Shown: piece by piece, positions 26,105 to 36,673 of the stretch
Position numbering within the stretch: position 1 is the stretch's first letter
Layout of the letters: each line of letters opens with the position of its first letter
Assembly (NCBI GenBank): GCA_040766665.1
Contig: JAXGQD010000009.1
Span: 1 to 64,000 of the forward strand
DNA from: JAXGQD01 sp040766665
GTDB lineage: Bacteria > Bacillota > Clostridia > Saccharofermentanales > Fastidiosipilaceae
Reading direction: 5' to 3'
DNA length: 64,000 bases
Notes under the pieces: generated by a model
The model's input: the letters and a program-made list of their open reading frames with translations, nothing else
Databases searched by the model: none
Told to the model about the DNA's origin: nothing
Translations under genes and position numbers: made by a program

Positions 26105-27832
26105 GTGTTAAGAAAATTACTGCCTTATTTAAGACCTTATAAGAAACACGCCATACTCAGTCCGATACTGATGGTCATCGAAACCTTCATGGACGTACTG
26201 ATCCCATTTTTAATGGCCTTCATCATTGATGTGGGCATCGCGAATAAAGACTTGCCCTATATAGTAAAAATCGGCGGGCTGATGGTTTTGGCTGCGCTCT
26301 TTGCCCTCTTTTGTGGTGCCAGTTCGGCGCATCACGGAGCGACTGCGGGGATGGGTTTTGCCTATCAGATCAGAACCGCGGTATTTAAACAAATACAGCG
26401 TTTTAGTTTTGCCAATCTCAATAAATTTAGTGAAGCTTCACTGATCACGCGCCTGACGACTGACTCGACCACCCTCGGGCAGACGACGATGATGTCTTTG
26501 CGTATGGCATGGCGTGCGCCGGTGATGTTGGTTCTGGCTTTGATTATGTCGATTTCGATCAACGCTGAATTGGCCTTGGTCTTTGCGGTCGCACTGCCTT
26601 TGATGCTTTTACTTCTAGTTGTGGTTTTACGCAAGGCCATGCCGCTGTGGGAGGACCTGCAGAAAAAGCTGGACAACGTCAACAGCCGTGTGCAGGAAAA
26701 CCTCAGTGGCATCCGTGTCGTTAAGAGTTTTGTCAGGGAAGAGCACGAGAAGCAGCGTTTTGCCAAAGTCAATGAAGCGTGGATGAATAAAGCCTTGGAA
26801 GCGATCTCTCTGATGATGACCATGGGCCCTTTGATGAGCCTCATCATCAACGGTTGTATTATTGCCATTCTTTGGTTTGGCGGTCTGAAAATAACGAACG
26901 GCAGTATGCAGGCAGGGCAGTTGCTGAGTTTTATTACCTATGTCATGCAAATCATGATGTCGCTGATGATGCTGACGATGTTTTTCTTACAGCTCACACG
27001 AGCCAGAGTCTGTGCCGAACGTGCCTTGGAAGTGATTGAAACGGAAGTGGATATTGTCAGCCCCAAGGACGCGGTGACGGCTGTGCCTGAAGCGAGTATC
27101 GAATTTGAAAATGTCTCCTTCCGCTACCCGGGCAATAAAGATATGAGCCTCAACGATGTCAGTTTTACGATTGAACCCGGACAAACCATCGGCATTATCG
27201 GGTCGACCGGTTCGGCGAAGACGACGCTGGTTCAGTTAATTCCGCGGCTCTACGATGCCAGCAAGGGTGTGGTGAAAGTCGGCGGTATTGATGTGCGCGA
27301 TTATGATTTGCATGTGTTAAGGGAAGAAGTCGCTTTAGTTTTGCAAAAGAATACCCTATTCTCTGGGACTGTGCGTGAGAACATGTTGTGGGGGAATCCT
27401 CATGCCAGTGACGAGCAGATTCGCGAAGCCCTGGATCAGGCACAGGCTTCCGAGTTTATTTTTGCGAATCCTGAAGGCTTGGACTATTTGGTCGAACAGG
27501 GGGGCAGCAATTTTTCCGGTGGCCAAAAACAGCGCCTTTGTATCGCCCGGGCACTGCTGAAAAAACCTCAGATTATCATTTTGGATGACAGCACTTCCGC
27601 CGTGGACATGGCGACCGACGCGAAGATTCGCAAAAGCTTTACCACGAAGCTACAAGACGTGACCACACTCATCATCACCCAACGCATTTCTTCCATCGAG
27701 CACGCGGATCGCATCATGGTCATGGATGATGGCCACCTGTCAGCCTTTGATACGCATGAGAACCTCTTGGAAAACAACATCATTTATCAGGAAGTCTATG
27801 AGTCGCAGCAGAGAGGGGTGATTGGCGCATGA
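26105..27832 (+). CDS. ABC exporter half-transporter with degenerate ATP site
   Basis: The 575-residue protein has six membrane helices (to about residue 310) and a C-terminal ATPase. The Walker A reads GSTGSAKTTL with Ala for the usual Gly, the signature is FSGGQKQRLCIARAL, and the Walker B is IIILDDSTSAVD with Asp instead of the catalytic Glu. This pattern marks the degenerate partner of heterodimeric type IV exporters (BmrC/BmrD, LmrC/LmrD, TM287/288). The start is GTG at 26105. The second half starts by ATGA overlap at 27829. Likely substrates are drugs or lipids, inferred. Confidence 0.9.
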   Translation: MLRKLLPYLRPYKKHAILSPILMVIETFMDVLIPFLMAFIIDVGIANKDLPYIVKIGGLMVLAALFALFCGASSAHHGATAGMGFAYQIRTAVFKQIQRFSFANLNKFSEASLITRLTTDSTTLGQTTMMSLRMAWRAPVMLVLALIMSISINAELALVFAVALPLMLLLLVVVLRKAMPLWEDLQKKLDNVNSRVQENLSGIRVVKSFVREEHEKQRFAKVNEAWMNKALEAISLMMTMGPLMSLIINGCIIAILWFGGLKITNGSMQAGQLLSFITYVMQIMMSLMMLTMFFLQLTRARVCAERALEVIETEVDIVSPKDAVTAVPEASIEFENVSFRYPGNKDMSLNDVSFTIEPGQTIGIIGSTGSAKTTLVQLIPRLYDASKGVVKVGGIDVRDYDLHVLREEVALVLQKNTLFSGTVRENMLWGNPHASDEQIREALDQAQASEFIFANPEGLDYLVEQGGSNFSGGQKQRLCIARALLKKPQIIILDDSTSAVDMATDAKIRKSFTTKLQDVTTLIITQRISSIEHADRIMVMDDGHLSAFDTHENLLENNIIYQEVYESQQRGVIGA

Positions 27833-29685
27833 GCAGAACCCCGGGACCCCGTGGCGGACATGGGATGCAAGCAGAAAAAGCGAAAGTAGAAAAACCGGGC
27901 GTGACCTTAAAGCGCCTCTGGTCATATCTGAAAGTCCATAAAATCGGTCTGATAATCGGCTTAACGACAGTCGTGATTGGCTCTCTGGCCTCAGTCGCCT
28001 CCAATGCATTTCTCAAACCGATTATCAATAGCCTAGTGGACGGGACCGGTTTCGCGGTTTTTATGCGTTATCTCCTGATGCTGGCAGCTGTGATGCTGCT
28101 CAGTGCTTTAATGAACTTTATCGGCATGCGCCTCATGGGTCGTATCGCCCAGAAGACCAGTAAAAACATCCGTGCTGCGCTCTTTAGCCATATGCAGATG
28201 CTGCCTATTAAATTTTTCGATACCCATAAATTGGGCGATTTAATGTCGAGCTATACCAACGACGTCGATAACATCAACCAGGCGCTCGAACAAACTTTGC
28301 CTAATATTTTAACTTCGATTCTGACTTTGGTCGGTACCTTTATCATGATGCTCACGCTGAGTCCGCTTCTGACCGTGATGGTGGTGCTCATGATGTTGCT
28401 GATGTTGTTTATTATCATGCAAGTGGGCAAAAGAAGCGCCGCAAACTTCCGCCGGCAGCAGGCCAGTCTCGGCGATATGAATGCATATGTCGAAGAAACA
28501 ATGAACGGTCAGAAAGTGGTAAAGGTCTTTAACCGTGAGCAGGCGGCGGAGCTCGATTTTTCAGAAAAGAATGAATCTTTACGTCAGTCAGCCACAAAGG
28601 CGCAGACTTTTGCCGTAATTATGATGCCGATAATGGGTAATCTTTCCTATATTTACTACGCGCTGACGGCTTCGCTGGGTGCTGTTTTGGTCATTAACGG
28701 CAATCTCGACATCGGTTCGATAGGTGCTTTTCTGCAATACAGCCGCTCGTTTTCCATGCCGCTGACCCAACTCAGCAATCAGATGAATCTTTTGATTGCC
28801 GCGGTGGCCGGTGCCGAGCGTGTCTTCAAACTGATGGATGAACCTATTGAAGAAGATCCGGGTGATGTCTGTATTGATGATCTCAGTGTTGGTAGGGACC
28901 AACTCTGTTGGCGAGTGCCCCTAGAGGACGGCAGTTTCGAGTTCGTACCGGTTAGAGGCGACATTCGCTTTAATCAGGTGGACTTCTCCTATGTTCCGGG
29001 CAAAAAGGTACTGAAAAACATCAGCCTCTACGCTAAACCGGGTCAAAAAATCGCGCTGGTGGGTTCAACGGGTGCCGGTAAGACCACCATCACCAACCTG
29101 CTGAACCGTTTTTATGAAATTGACAGCGGTAGCATCACCTATGACGGTATTGATATCCGCCGCATTTGTAAAGAAGCACTGCGCCGTACGCTCGGCATGG
29201 TGCTGCAGGATGTGCATCTGTTTGAAGGCAGCATCGCAGACAATATCCGCTACGGCAAGCTGGATGCAACGGATGAAGAAATCATTAGAGCCGCAAAGGT
29301 CGCCAATGCCCACACCTTTATTAAGCACCTTCCTGATGGCTACGATACGATTCTCAGCAGGGAAGGCATGAACCTTTCGCAAGGGCAAAGACAGCTGCTC
29401 TCCATAGCCCGCGCGGCGGTGGCAGACCCGGTTATCCTCATTCTCGACGAAGCAACATCTTCCATTGATACACGTACCGAGCGCTTGATTGAGTTAGGCA
29501 TGGATGCCTTGATGAAGGACAGAACGACTTTCTCAATTGCACATCGACTATCTACTGTGCGCCACTCCAACGCCATTATGGTTTTGGAGCAAGGCGAGAT
29601 TATCGAACGCGGTGACCATGATGATTTGATGGCGAACAAGGGACGATATTACGCGCTTAATATGGGCACTGTGGAACTGGAGTGA
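27829..29685 (+). CDS. ABC exporter half-transporter with canonical ATP site
   Basis: A 618-residue partner of the preceding gene. It has an N-terminal Gly/Pro-rich stretch, six membrane helices, and an ATPase with Walker A GSTGAGKTT, signature NLSQGQRQLLSIARAA, canonical Walker B VILILDEATSSID and switch His in IAHRLST. An insertion before the nucleotide-binding domain (about residues 345-375) is typical of the longer half in these heterodimers. The 4-nt overlap with the upstream gene implies equal synthesis of both halves. Confidence 0.92.
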   Translation: MSRTPGPRGGHGMQAEKAKVEKPGVTLKRLWSYLKVHKIGLIIGLTTVVIGSLASVASNAFLKPIINSLVDGTGFAVFMRYLLMLAAVMLLSALMNFIGMRLMGRIAQKTSKNIRAALFSHMQMLPIKFFDTHKLGDLMSSYTNDVDNINQALEQTLPNILTSILTLVGTFIMMLTLSPLLTVMVVLMMLLMLFIIMQVGKRSAANFRRQQASLGDMNAYVEETMNGQKVVKVFNREQAAELDFSEKNESLRQSATKAQTFAVIMMPIMGNLSYIYYALTASLGAVLVINGNLDIGSIGAFLQYSRSFSMPLTQLSNQMNLLIAAVAGAERVFKLMDEPIEEDPGDVCIDDLSVGRDQLCWRVPLEDGSFEFVPVRGDIRFNQVDFSYVPGKKVLKNISLYAKPGQKIALVGSTGAGKTTITNLLNRFYEIDSGSITYDGIDIRRICKEALRRTLGMVLQDVHLFEGSIADNIRYGKLDATDEEIIRAAKVANAHTFIKHLPDGYDTILSREGMNLSQGQRQLLSIARAAVADPVILILDEATSSIDTRTERLIELGMDALMKDRTTFSIAHRLSTVRHSNAIMVLEQGEIIERGDHDDLMANKGRYYALNMGTVELE

Positions 29686-29761
29686 AGCCTCATCCTTTTG
29701 TGCTTACTGACCAAAACCCCATATTCTAAGGCTTGTTGAGACTTTCTGAGCGCTTTCAATC

Positions 29762-29790
29762 TTGGTTTACTGTGCGTTTTATGATAAAAT
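29762..29790 (+). promoter_or_regulatory. Sigma-A promoter of the oligopeptide importer operon
   Basis: TTGGTT at 29762-29767, a 17-bp spacer, TAAAAT at 29785-29790. It is 54 bp before the binding-protein start. Confidence 0.7.
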
Positions 29791-29844
29791 TTCTAAATAT
29801 TTGGAAGTAAACATGGGTTTACCCGGTTTAGAGGAGGAAAATTA

Positions 29845-32382
29845 ATGAGAAAACTTACATCTGTAAAATTGCTCGCCTCCGCTCTTTCTTTCAGCATGAT
29901 TTTCGGAGCCTTGATGGCTTGCGGCAACACCGCAACCACAGCAGCACCCGAAACGTCAGCAGCGACGGAAAGTGCGGCGGAAACCACTGCAGCAGCTGAA
30001 ACTACTGCAGCAGCGGCAGAAACCACAGCAGCAGCCGAAACAACTGCCGCTAAAGTTGAACGTGAAGCCAATACGCTTGTAGTGGCTTACGACCCCTTCA
30101 GCCAGAAGTTCAGCCCTTTCTACGGTGAAACAGCCTACGATATGGACGTGGCAGGTATGACCCAACTGAGCTTGCTGATGACCGATCGCGCCGGCGGTAT
30201 CGTTTACAATGCTGCTGACGGTGAAACCATTGATTACAATGGTACGCCCTATCTGTATGAAGGTCTTGCTAACCTCGTCATCAACAAAGACGATGCGGCA
30301 CAAAAGACCGTCTATACCTTTACACTTAGAGACGACGTCAAATTCTCTGACGGTGAACCTTTAACCGCTGATGACGTCATCTTCTCCTATTATGTCTATT
30401 TAGATCCTACTTATAGTGGTGCAACCACCGCCCGTTCTTTGGATATCGTTGGTTTGAAAGATTATCTGACCCAGACCAGTTCCGATGTTTATGCTAAATA
30501 TGAAACCATGTACAACGACATCTTTGCTGCAGGCCCGGACCACACTTGGTCGGACGCTGACTCATGGACCGAAGAACAACAAACTTATTTCTGGGAAAAT
30601 CTGAAAACCGTGTGGATGGAAGACGTCCAAGCGATCGTTGATACCGTTTATAACGACTATGCCGACCAATACGCACAAGACACCATCGGTAAGTCCGCGG
30701 AAGAAGTCGGCGCAGATGAGAACCTCAAAGTCGCCTTAGGTATGGCCCTCTGGGGTTTTGCCGAAGTGAAAGACGGCAAGATGACCACCGCTTCCGGTAA
30801 GGAATTCGATATCGCCGGTAATACATTGCCGACCCTCGAAGATTTCTATAACGAAACCTATATCAAATATGAAGGCGATCCCGTTGCTTATTGGGACGTT
30901 GAACAGGCTGATGACAGCTCCGTTAATGACACCGCTTTGGCGAATTTCATCAATGAATTCGGTACCAAGGACGAAGCCATGGGCGGCGAAGGCATCCCCA
31001 ACATCAGCGGTATTAAAAAGCTGAGCGACACTGAAGTTGAAATCACCCTCAATAACTTTGACGCGGCGGCTGTCTATCGTTTGGGCATTCAAGTATCTCC
31101 TTTACATTACTATGGCGATAAAGCGCAATACGATTATGAAAACAATCAATTCGGTCATCCTTATGGCGATCTCTCATTAGTGGAAGCTAAAACCACAGAG
31201 CCCATGGGAGCAGGCCCTTACAAATTCATCAAATATGAGAACAGAACCGTTTACTTTGAAGCAAATGAGAATTTCTTCAAGGGCGCTCCTGTGACCAAGA
31301 ATGTTCAGTTTAAAGAGACGGCCGAAGCTGACAAAGTTTCCGGTATTCTCAGCGGCGATGCCGACATTTCCAATCCTTCATTCAGCACAACAGTGGTTGA
31401 TGAAATTAAAGCCGCTAATAGCGACAATGAGCTGACTGGCGACAAGATCATCACCAACACCGTCAACAATCTGGGCTATGGCTACATTGGCATCAATGCC
31501 GACATGGTCAATGTGGGTGGTGACCCCGCTTCCGAAGCCTCGAAAAATCTGCGTCGCGGCTTAGCCACGATTCTGTCGGTCTACCGTGACTACACCATCA
31601 ACACCTACTATGGTGAACGCGCCAATGTCATCAACTATCCTATTTCTGATACTTCATGGGCTGCACCGAAGCCGACCGACGAAGGCTATAAAGTGGCTTT
31701 CTCAACCGGTATCGATGGCGAAGAGCTCTACACGGCTGATATGACCGACGAAGAGAAATATGCCGCTGCACTTGAAGCGGCCAAAGCTTATCTCGTGGCT
31801 GCCGGCTACACCTTAGATGAAGCGACCGGTAAATTTACCGCTGCTCCGGAAGGTGCCAAACTACAGTACGAAGCGATTATCCCGGGCGATGGCAAGGGTG
31901 ATCATCCGAACTTCAAACTCTTTGACAGCGCGAAGCAGGCTTTTGCCTCTATCGGTATTACCTTAGACGTCGTTGACCCCGTTGACAGCAATGTGCTCTG
32001 GGACAAAATCAACAGCGCCACCCAGGAAATCTGGTCCGCCGCTTGGGGCGCCACCATTGATCCTGACATGTATCAGATCTACCACTCCAGCAACATTCTC
32101 GGCTTACCCGGTGCAACCGGTTCCAACCACTACCACATCGCGGATGCCGACCTTGACGCGCTTATCATGGAAGCACGTACCAGTGATGATCAGGAATTCC
32201 GTAAAGCGACCTATAAGGCTGCTCTGGATGTCATCATCGATTGGGCGGTTGAGATTCCTGTTTATCAGCGTCAAAACTGCTATACCTTTAGTGCTGAAAG
32301 ACTCGTCGCTGACAGCTTAGCCAAGGATCAGACCACGTTCTATTCCTGGTTGTCAGAGATTGAAACGGTTGCGATGAAATAA
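29845..32382 (+). CDS. Oligopeptide ABC transporter substrate-binding lipoprotein (SBP_bac_5)
   Basis: The 845-residue protein has a lipoprotein signal ending in ALMAC-G with the lipidated Cys26. An Ala/Thr/Glu-rich tether follows (residues 27-70). The binding fold has VVAYDPFSQKFSPFY, YTFTLRDDVKFSDGEPLTADDVIFSY and a C-terminal ILGLPGATGSNHYHIADADLDAL. At 845 residues it is much longer than the usual 500-600; extra sequence lies between about residues 190 and 370. It captures peptides outside the cell and delivers them to the permeases encoded downstream. AGAGGAGG precedes the ATG. Confidence 0.92.
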   Translation: MRKLTSVKLLASALSFSMIFGALMACGNTATTAAPETSAATESAAETTAAAETTAAAAETTAAAETTAAKVEREANTLVVAYDPFSQKFSPFYGETAYDMDVAGMTQLSLLMTDRAGGIVYNAADGETIDYNGTPYLYEGLANLVINKDDAAQKTVYTFTLRDDVKFSDGEPLTADDVIFSYYVYLDPTYSGATTARSLDIVGLKDYLTQTSSDVYAKYETMYNDIFAAGPDHTWSDADSWTEEQQTYFWENLKTVWMEDVQAIVDTVYNDYADQYAQDTIGKSAEEVGADENLKVALGMALWGFAEVKDGKMTTASGKEFDIAGNTLPTLEDFYNETYIKYEGDPVAYWDVEQADDSSVNDTALANFINEFGTKDEAMGGEGIPNISGIKKLSDTEVEITLNNFDAAAVYRLGIQVSPLHYYGDKAQYDYENNQFGHPYGDLSLVEAKTTEPMGAGPYKFIKYENRTVYFEANENFFKGAPVTKNVQFKETAEADKVSGILSGDADISNPSFSTTVVDEIKAANSDNELTGDKIITNTVNNLGYGYIGINADMVNVGGDPASEASKNLRRGLATILSVYRDYTINTYYGERANVINYPISDTSWAAPKPTDEGYKVAFSTGIDGEELYTADMTDEEKYAAALEAAKAYLVAAGYTLDEATGKFTAAPEGAKLQYEAIIPGDGKGDHPNFKLFDSAKQAFASIGITLDVVDPVDSNVLWDKINSATQEIWSAAWGATIDPDMYQIYHSSNILGLPGATGSNHYHIADADLDALIMEARTSDDQEFRKATYKAALDVIIDWAVEIPVYQRQNCYTFSAERLVADSLAKDQTTFYSWLSEIETVAMK

Positions 32383-32419
32383 TATTTCGTCTACGAGCAG
32401 TTAATCTAAACGGATTCCG

Positions 32420-32450
32420 GCGAGCTCACCCCTACGGTGGGCTCGCATTT
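32420..32450 (+). terminator. Intra-operon attenuating terminator after the binding-protein gene
   Basis: An 11-bp stem (GCGAGCTCACC/GGTGGGCTCGC, one G-U pair) with a 5-nt loop followed by ATTTT. In such operons this raises binding-protein mRNA above permease mRNA. Confidence 0.75.
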
Positions 32451-32482
32451 TCCGTAAATCCTTAGGTTGGGGATATGAATTC

Positions 32483-33542
32483 ATGGATTTTTTAAGAACA
32501 CTTCTAAAGCCCTTTATTTGGCTCTTTAAGCGCATATGGGAGGCACTGACCTCGAATACGGGTCGCTTCATTATCAAAAGAATACTGCTTAGTATTGTAA
32601 TCTTATTTTTTGTAGGTCTGATTATCTACACACTGATGAGAAGCTTGCCGACTTCCTATATCGAAGCCATTGCCAGAGAACGGTCCGCAAAGCAGGGGGC
32701 AAGGCCTTATGCGGAGATGCTGGCAGAATTGCGCTCTCTTTACAGCTTTGATAAATCAATCATTGAAGGATACTTCATCTGGTTGGGTAACGCCTTCAGA
32801 GGCAATTTTGGTACCAGCTGGTTTTTCAACATCGATGTGGTTGAAAAATTCAGAAGCGTTATTTGGTACTCAGTCGCTCTGGGTGCCGTTTCCGGTACTC
32901 TATACGTTGATCGCGATTCCTTTGGGCATTATTTCGGCTTATCGCCAATACAGCTGGAGTGATTACACCATCACTGTTATTGCTTTGATTGGTATCTCGT
33001 TGCCGACCTTCTTTTTTGCCACAATTTTGAAAGTGGTCTTTTCCTTGAATCTGGGCTGGCTCGACCTTTATGGTATTGTCAGCCGCAATCATGAGCAGAT
33101 GAGTTCTCTTGGCAAAATCATCGACATGGCCAAGCATCTCATCATGCCGACCTTGACTATCGTGATCATCAGCATCGGTTCATTGATGCGTTATACACGC
33201 ACCAATATGCTGGAAGTGCTGGGATCTGACTATATCCGTACAGCGAGAGCCAAAGGCGTCAACGAACGCAGTGTGGTTTATCATCACGCTTTCCGTAACA
33301 CGCTGATCCCCTTGGTGACCATTGTGGGCGGTTCCTTGCCCGGATTATTTTCCGGTGCACTGATTACCGAAACCTTATTTATGATACCGGGTATCGGTTG
33401 GACTTCATATCAAGCCATGGTGGGAGGAGACATTCCTTTTTCCATGTTCTACTTAACGTTTATCGCCGCCATGACCTTAATCGGAAATCTGATTTCGGAT
33501 ATCTTATATGCCGTGGTTGATCCGCGCGTAAGAATAGGTTAG
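32483..33542 (+). CDS. Oligopeptide ABC transporter permease (OppB/DppB), frame broken once
   Basis: The first part (32483-about 32888) has the N-terminal helix IIKRILLSIVILFFVGLIIY and SLYSFDKSIIEGYFIWLGNA. The second, one base out of frame, continues with LYTLIAIPLGIISAYRQ, six-helix core, and the EAA loop YIRTARAKGVNERSVVYHHAFRN. Removing one base in GCCGTTTCC near 32886-32892 restores a permease of about 352 residues with no missing segment. The break is probably a sequencing error, since the other four operon genes are intact. Confidence 0.88.
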
Positions 33543-33555
33543 GGGGAGGCAGAAA

Positions 33556-35421
33556 ATGAATCGTATAGATAAAGACATGCAGAACCTCGAACAGAATTCG
33601 GAGCGCGAGTTGACAGACAATCTCAATCTCAACGCGCAAAGTGCCGAAGCAAACACGGACAAAATTCTTGATACAGAACAGGAAATAATTACGCTGCAAG
33701 AAGAGCTCCCGACAGATGAAAGCGGAGAAGTACTGGCTTTGGACGACGCCAGAAGGGTGAAAGTGCTCTCACCGAACGCTTTGGTGATTAAGCGTTTTGT
33801 GCGTAATCGGCTGGCCTTAATCGGTTTAGGTATCATTGTGGCGATGTTCATCTTTTCCTTCCTGGGCGGTTTAATATCACCTTATGGCGAAGATGAAATT
33901 TTCTCGAAATATGCCCCATTGCGTCAGAATTATGCGGCAGTCACCAAGAATGAGGAGTTGCGCTATATCGTTAAAGAAGGCAGTAGTTTTAGTTCTGTAG
34001 CCAGGGCGCGCTTTATCGGTGCTTTAGGCAAAGAGGAAACTTCATTCTCTACCCAGGACGTAGAGTACAGTTACCGCAAGGCAGCGGATAATATTTACAT
34101 TATTTCTACATTGCAAAAGTTTGCCGATTCAAGAAAAATCGGTGACAGCTATCGCATTAATCCTGTCGAAGGAGAAGTGGATGCTGCTTTTGCTACGGCT
34201 TTCGGATCTGCGATGGACGCGGGAGACACGAGCTTTTATTACAACGATACCGAATACCAAATTGTGCCGGAGAAGGTCGTCATCAATATTTTTGCCCCCG
34301 AGGATGTGGCAATTGCAATTAATCTGGTCTTCAACGTGGCGGCAGAGAATAACAAAGCCGGATTTGAACTTTTTGATTTAACCACAGAAGCGTTAAGTGC
34401 TAATGAGACTCAAGTCGAGTTCAACGGTTTAAGTCTTGGCTTAACGCAAGCCGATGAAGAAATTGTTTATACCGACAATGCCAGCGGTGAGGTCTACGCC
34501 AGCCTGTCTCCTTATGTTATTCAATCATCGCGTGGGAATGAGTTCATTCCACTGGCATTAAAAAATGAGTTCCGTGATGCCATCATCGCCGGTCAAACGC
34601 GGTTTGAGGTAACGGACGCAGAAGGCACAACCGAGTACACGATTGAGCGGGAAAACAATATTTGGAATGTCCGCGCTCAGAAAGATACTTATGTTTCTGA
34701 CACTTACGCCTCACCTAACGGTGAACATTGGCTGGGTACCGACAAAAACGGCATGGATGTGATGACCCGTCTGATGTACGGTGGCCGCGTCTCCTTAATT
34801 ATCGGTTTTATCGTCGTCTTAATTTCCATGGTCCTGGGCACCATCCTGGGCGGTATTTCCGGTTACTTCGGTGGCTGGGTCGATAACCTGATTATGCGTA
34901 TCGTCGATATTTTCTACTGTATACCCTCGATGCCTATCATTATTATCCTGGGTGCTGCGATGGACCAAATGCGTGTTCCACCACAGCAACGCATGATCTA
35001 TCTCATGTTGATTTTAGGCTTCTTGGGCTGGCCGAGCATTGCCAGAACGGTCAGAGGACAAATCCTCTCACTGCGTGAACAGGAATTTATGCTGGCAACC
35101 GAGGCAACCGGTCTGAAGGTGAGAAGACGTATCTTTACGCATCTAATTCCCAACGTCATGCCGCAGTTGATCGTGCTGGGCTCCATGAGTGTCGGTGGCA
35201 CCATCATCACTGAGTCAACCCTATCTTTCTTGGGCTTGGGCGTGAAGTATCCTTTTGCCTCCTGGGGCAACATTATCAACGACGTCACCAATTCACACGT
35301 GATGCAGAATTATTGGTTTGTCTGGGTACCTGCAGGTATCTGTATACTGCTGACCGTTCTGGCCTTCAACCTAATCGGTGACGGCTTGCGCGACGCATAT
35401 GATCCAAAGATGAATAGATGA
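33556..35421 (+). CDS. Oligopeptide ABC transporter permease (OppC/DppC) with large external insertion
   Basis: This 621-residue permease is about twice the usual 300. It has an acidic N-terminal extension of about 75 residues, the first membrane helix at about 90-113 (LALIGLGIIVAMFIFSFLGG), then some 270 extracytoplasmic residues. The family core resumes with HWLGTDKNGMDVMTRLMYGGRVSLIIG and the EAA loop EFMLATEATGLKVRRRIFTHLIPN. Such a loop could contact the oversized binding protein; that is inference. AGGGGGAGG lies just before the start. Confidence 0.92.
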   Translation: MNRIDKDMQNLEQNSERELTDNLNLNAQSAEANTDKILDTEQEIITLQEELPTDESGEVLALDDARRVKVLSPNALVIKRFVRNRLALIGLGIIVAMFIFSFLGGLISPYGEDEIFSKYAPLRQNYAAVTKNEELRYIVKEGSSFSSVARARFIGALGKEETSFSTQDVEYSYRKAADNIYIISTLQKFADSRKIGDSYRINPVEGEVDAAFATAFGSAMDAGDTSFYYNDTEYQIVPEKVVINIFAPEDVAIAINLVFNVAAENNKAGFELFDLTTEALSANETQVEFNGLSLGLTQADEEIVYTDNASGEVYASLSPYVIQSSRGNEFIPLALKNEFRDAIIAGQTRFEVTDAEGTTEYTIERENNIWNVRAQKDTYVSDTYASPNGEHWLGTDKNGMDVMTRLMYGGRVSLIIGFIVVLISMVLGTILGGISGYFGGWVDNLIMRIVDIFYCIPSMPIIIILGAAMDQMRVPPQQRMIYLMLILGFLGWPSIARTVRGQILSLREQEFMLATEATGLKVRRRIFTHLIPNVMPQLIVLGSMSVGGTIITESTLSFLGLGVKYPFASWGNIINDVTNSHVMQNYWFVWVPAGICILLTVLAFNLIGDGLRDAYDPKMNR

Positions 35422-35431
35422 GGTGAGCCCG

Positions 35432-36673
35432 GTGGCAAAAAATAACAAGAAAAACAGCGGCTATCTGAGTGCCAAACAATCACGTGAAATCACGCGCCAT
35501 AATCGCAAGATGATGGCCAAGTACGAAAAACACTTAAATCGCAAGAATCCCAGCGAATCAGAATACTTGACCGAGATGAAAGATCCCGCCAATATCGTGG
35601 AATTCGATGATTTGCACACTTACTTTTTTACCAATAACGGAACCGTTAAAGCGGTTGACGGTGTCAGCTTCAATGTGCCGGCCGGTAAAACGGTTGGGGT
35701 CGTAGGTGAGAGCGGCTGCGGTAAGTCTGTTACCAGCCTTTCGCTGATGCGTATCCTGCAACGGCCACAAGGGCAGATCGTCTCCGGTTCCATCCGTTTC
35801 AACGACGGAGAAAAGGCTTACAAAATCGAGAATACACCGGTTGAAGTGATGCAGGAACTGCGCGGCAACGCGATGGCAATGATCTTCCAGGAACCCATGA
35901 CCAGCCTGAATCCGGTCTTCACCATCGGCACGCAACTCGATGAAGCCATTGAGTTACATAATCCGAAAATGAGCGACAAAGACATCAAAGCACGCAGCAT
36001 GGATATGCTGAACCTGGTGTCAATTGCCAATGCCGAAGGCGTGTACAAGATGTATCCGCATGAGCTTTCCGGTGGCATGCGCCAGCGTGTGATGATCGCC
36101 ATGGCTTTGGCCTGCGACCCTAAGCTGATTATCGCGGACGAGCCGACGACAGCCTTGGACGTGACCATTCAGGCACAGATCCTGGATTTGCTGCGTGAAC
36201 TAAAGGACAAAATCAACAGCAGCATCATGCTGATCACGCACGACTTGGGCGTCATTGCTGAAATGGCGGACTATGTGGTGGTTATGTACGCCGGACGTGT
36301 CATCGAACAGGGTACCGTTGCGGAAGTCTTCCACCATCCTGCCCACCCCTATACTTTGGGCTTAATGGCTTCAAAACCGGCCCTGAGCAGAAAGGTCGAG
36401 CGTTTGTACAGCATACCCGGCCAAGTGCCTAATCCGGTGGATATGCCGAACTATTGTTATTTTAAGGATCGCTGTAACCGTGCCTTTGCGGCTTGTGAAG
36501 GCGCATACCCGGGTATTTACAAACTCTCGGACACACACGAAGTCTCTTGTTATTTGTACGACGAACGCTTCGCGGCAGAACAGAATCAGGTCGATCCACA
36601 TACGACAGCAGTCTCGGATGATCTGCTTGGCAATGATGAACCCTACGTAACAGGAGAGCGAAATGAGCAATAA
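35432..36673 (+). CDS. Oligopeptide ABC transporter ATP-binding protein (OppD/DppD)
   Basis: A 413-residue ATPase with a basic 55-residue N-terminal extension, Walker A GESGCGKS, signature LSGGMRQRVMIAMALA, Walker B LIIADEPTTALD, and the C-terminal oligopeptide-transporter region with the Cys-containing stretch CYFKDRCNRAFAAC. I choose GTG 35432 because GAGGTGAG sits 6 bp upstream; GTG 35423 would lie inside that ribosome binding site. Confidence 0.92.
   Translation: MAKNNKKNSGYLSAKQSREITRHNRKMMAKYEKHLNRKNPSESEYLTEMKDPANIVEFDDLHTYFFTNNGTVKAVDGVSFNVPAGKTVGVVGESGCGKSVTSLSLMRILQRPQGQIVSGSIRFNDGEKAYKIENTPVEVMQELRGNAMAMIFQEPMTSLNPVFTIGTQLDEAIELHNPKMSDKDIKARSMDMLNLVSIANAEGVYKMYPHELSGGMRQRVMIAMALACDPKLIIADEPTTALDVTIQAQILDLLRELKDKINSSIMLITHDLGVIAEMADYVVVMYAGRVIEQGTVAEVFHHPAHPYTLGLMASKPALSRKVERLYSIPGQVPNPVDMPNYCYFKDRCNRAFAACEGAYPGIYKLSDTHEVSCYLYDERFAAEQNQVDPHTTAVSDDLLGNDEPYVTGERNEQ

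Noticed and set aside
26105..27832. Walker A Ala and Walker B Asp taken as damage in the ABC exporter
   Set aside because: Degenerate ATP sites in one half are the rule in heterodimeric exporters, so this is functional asymmetry and not decay.
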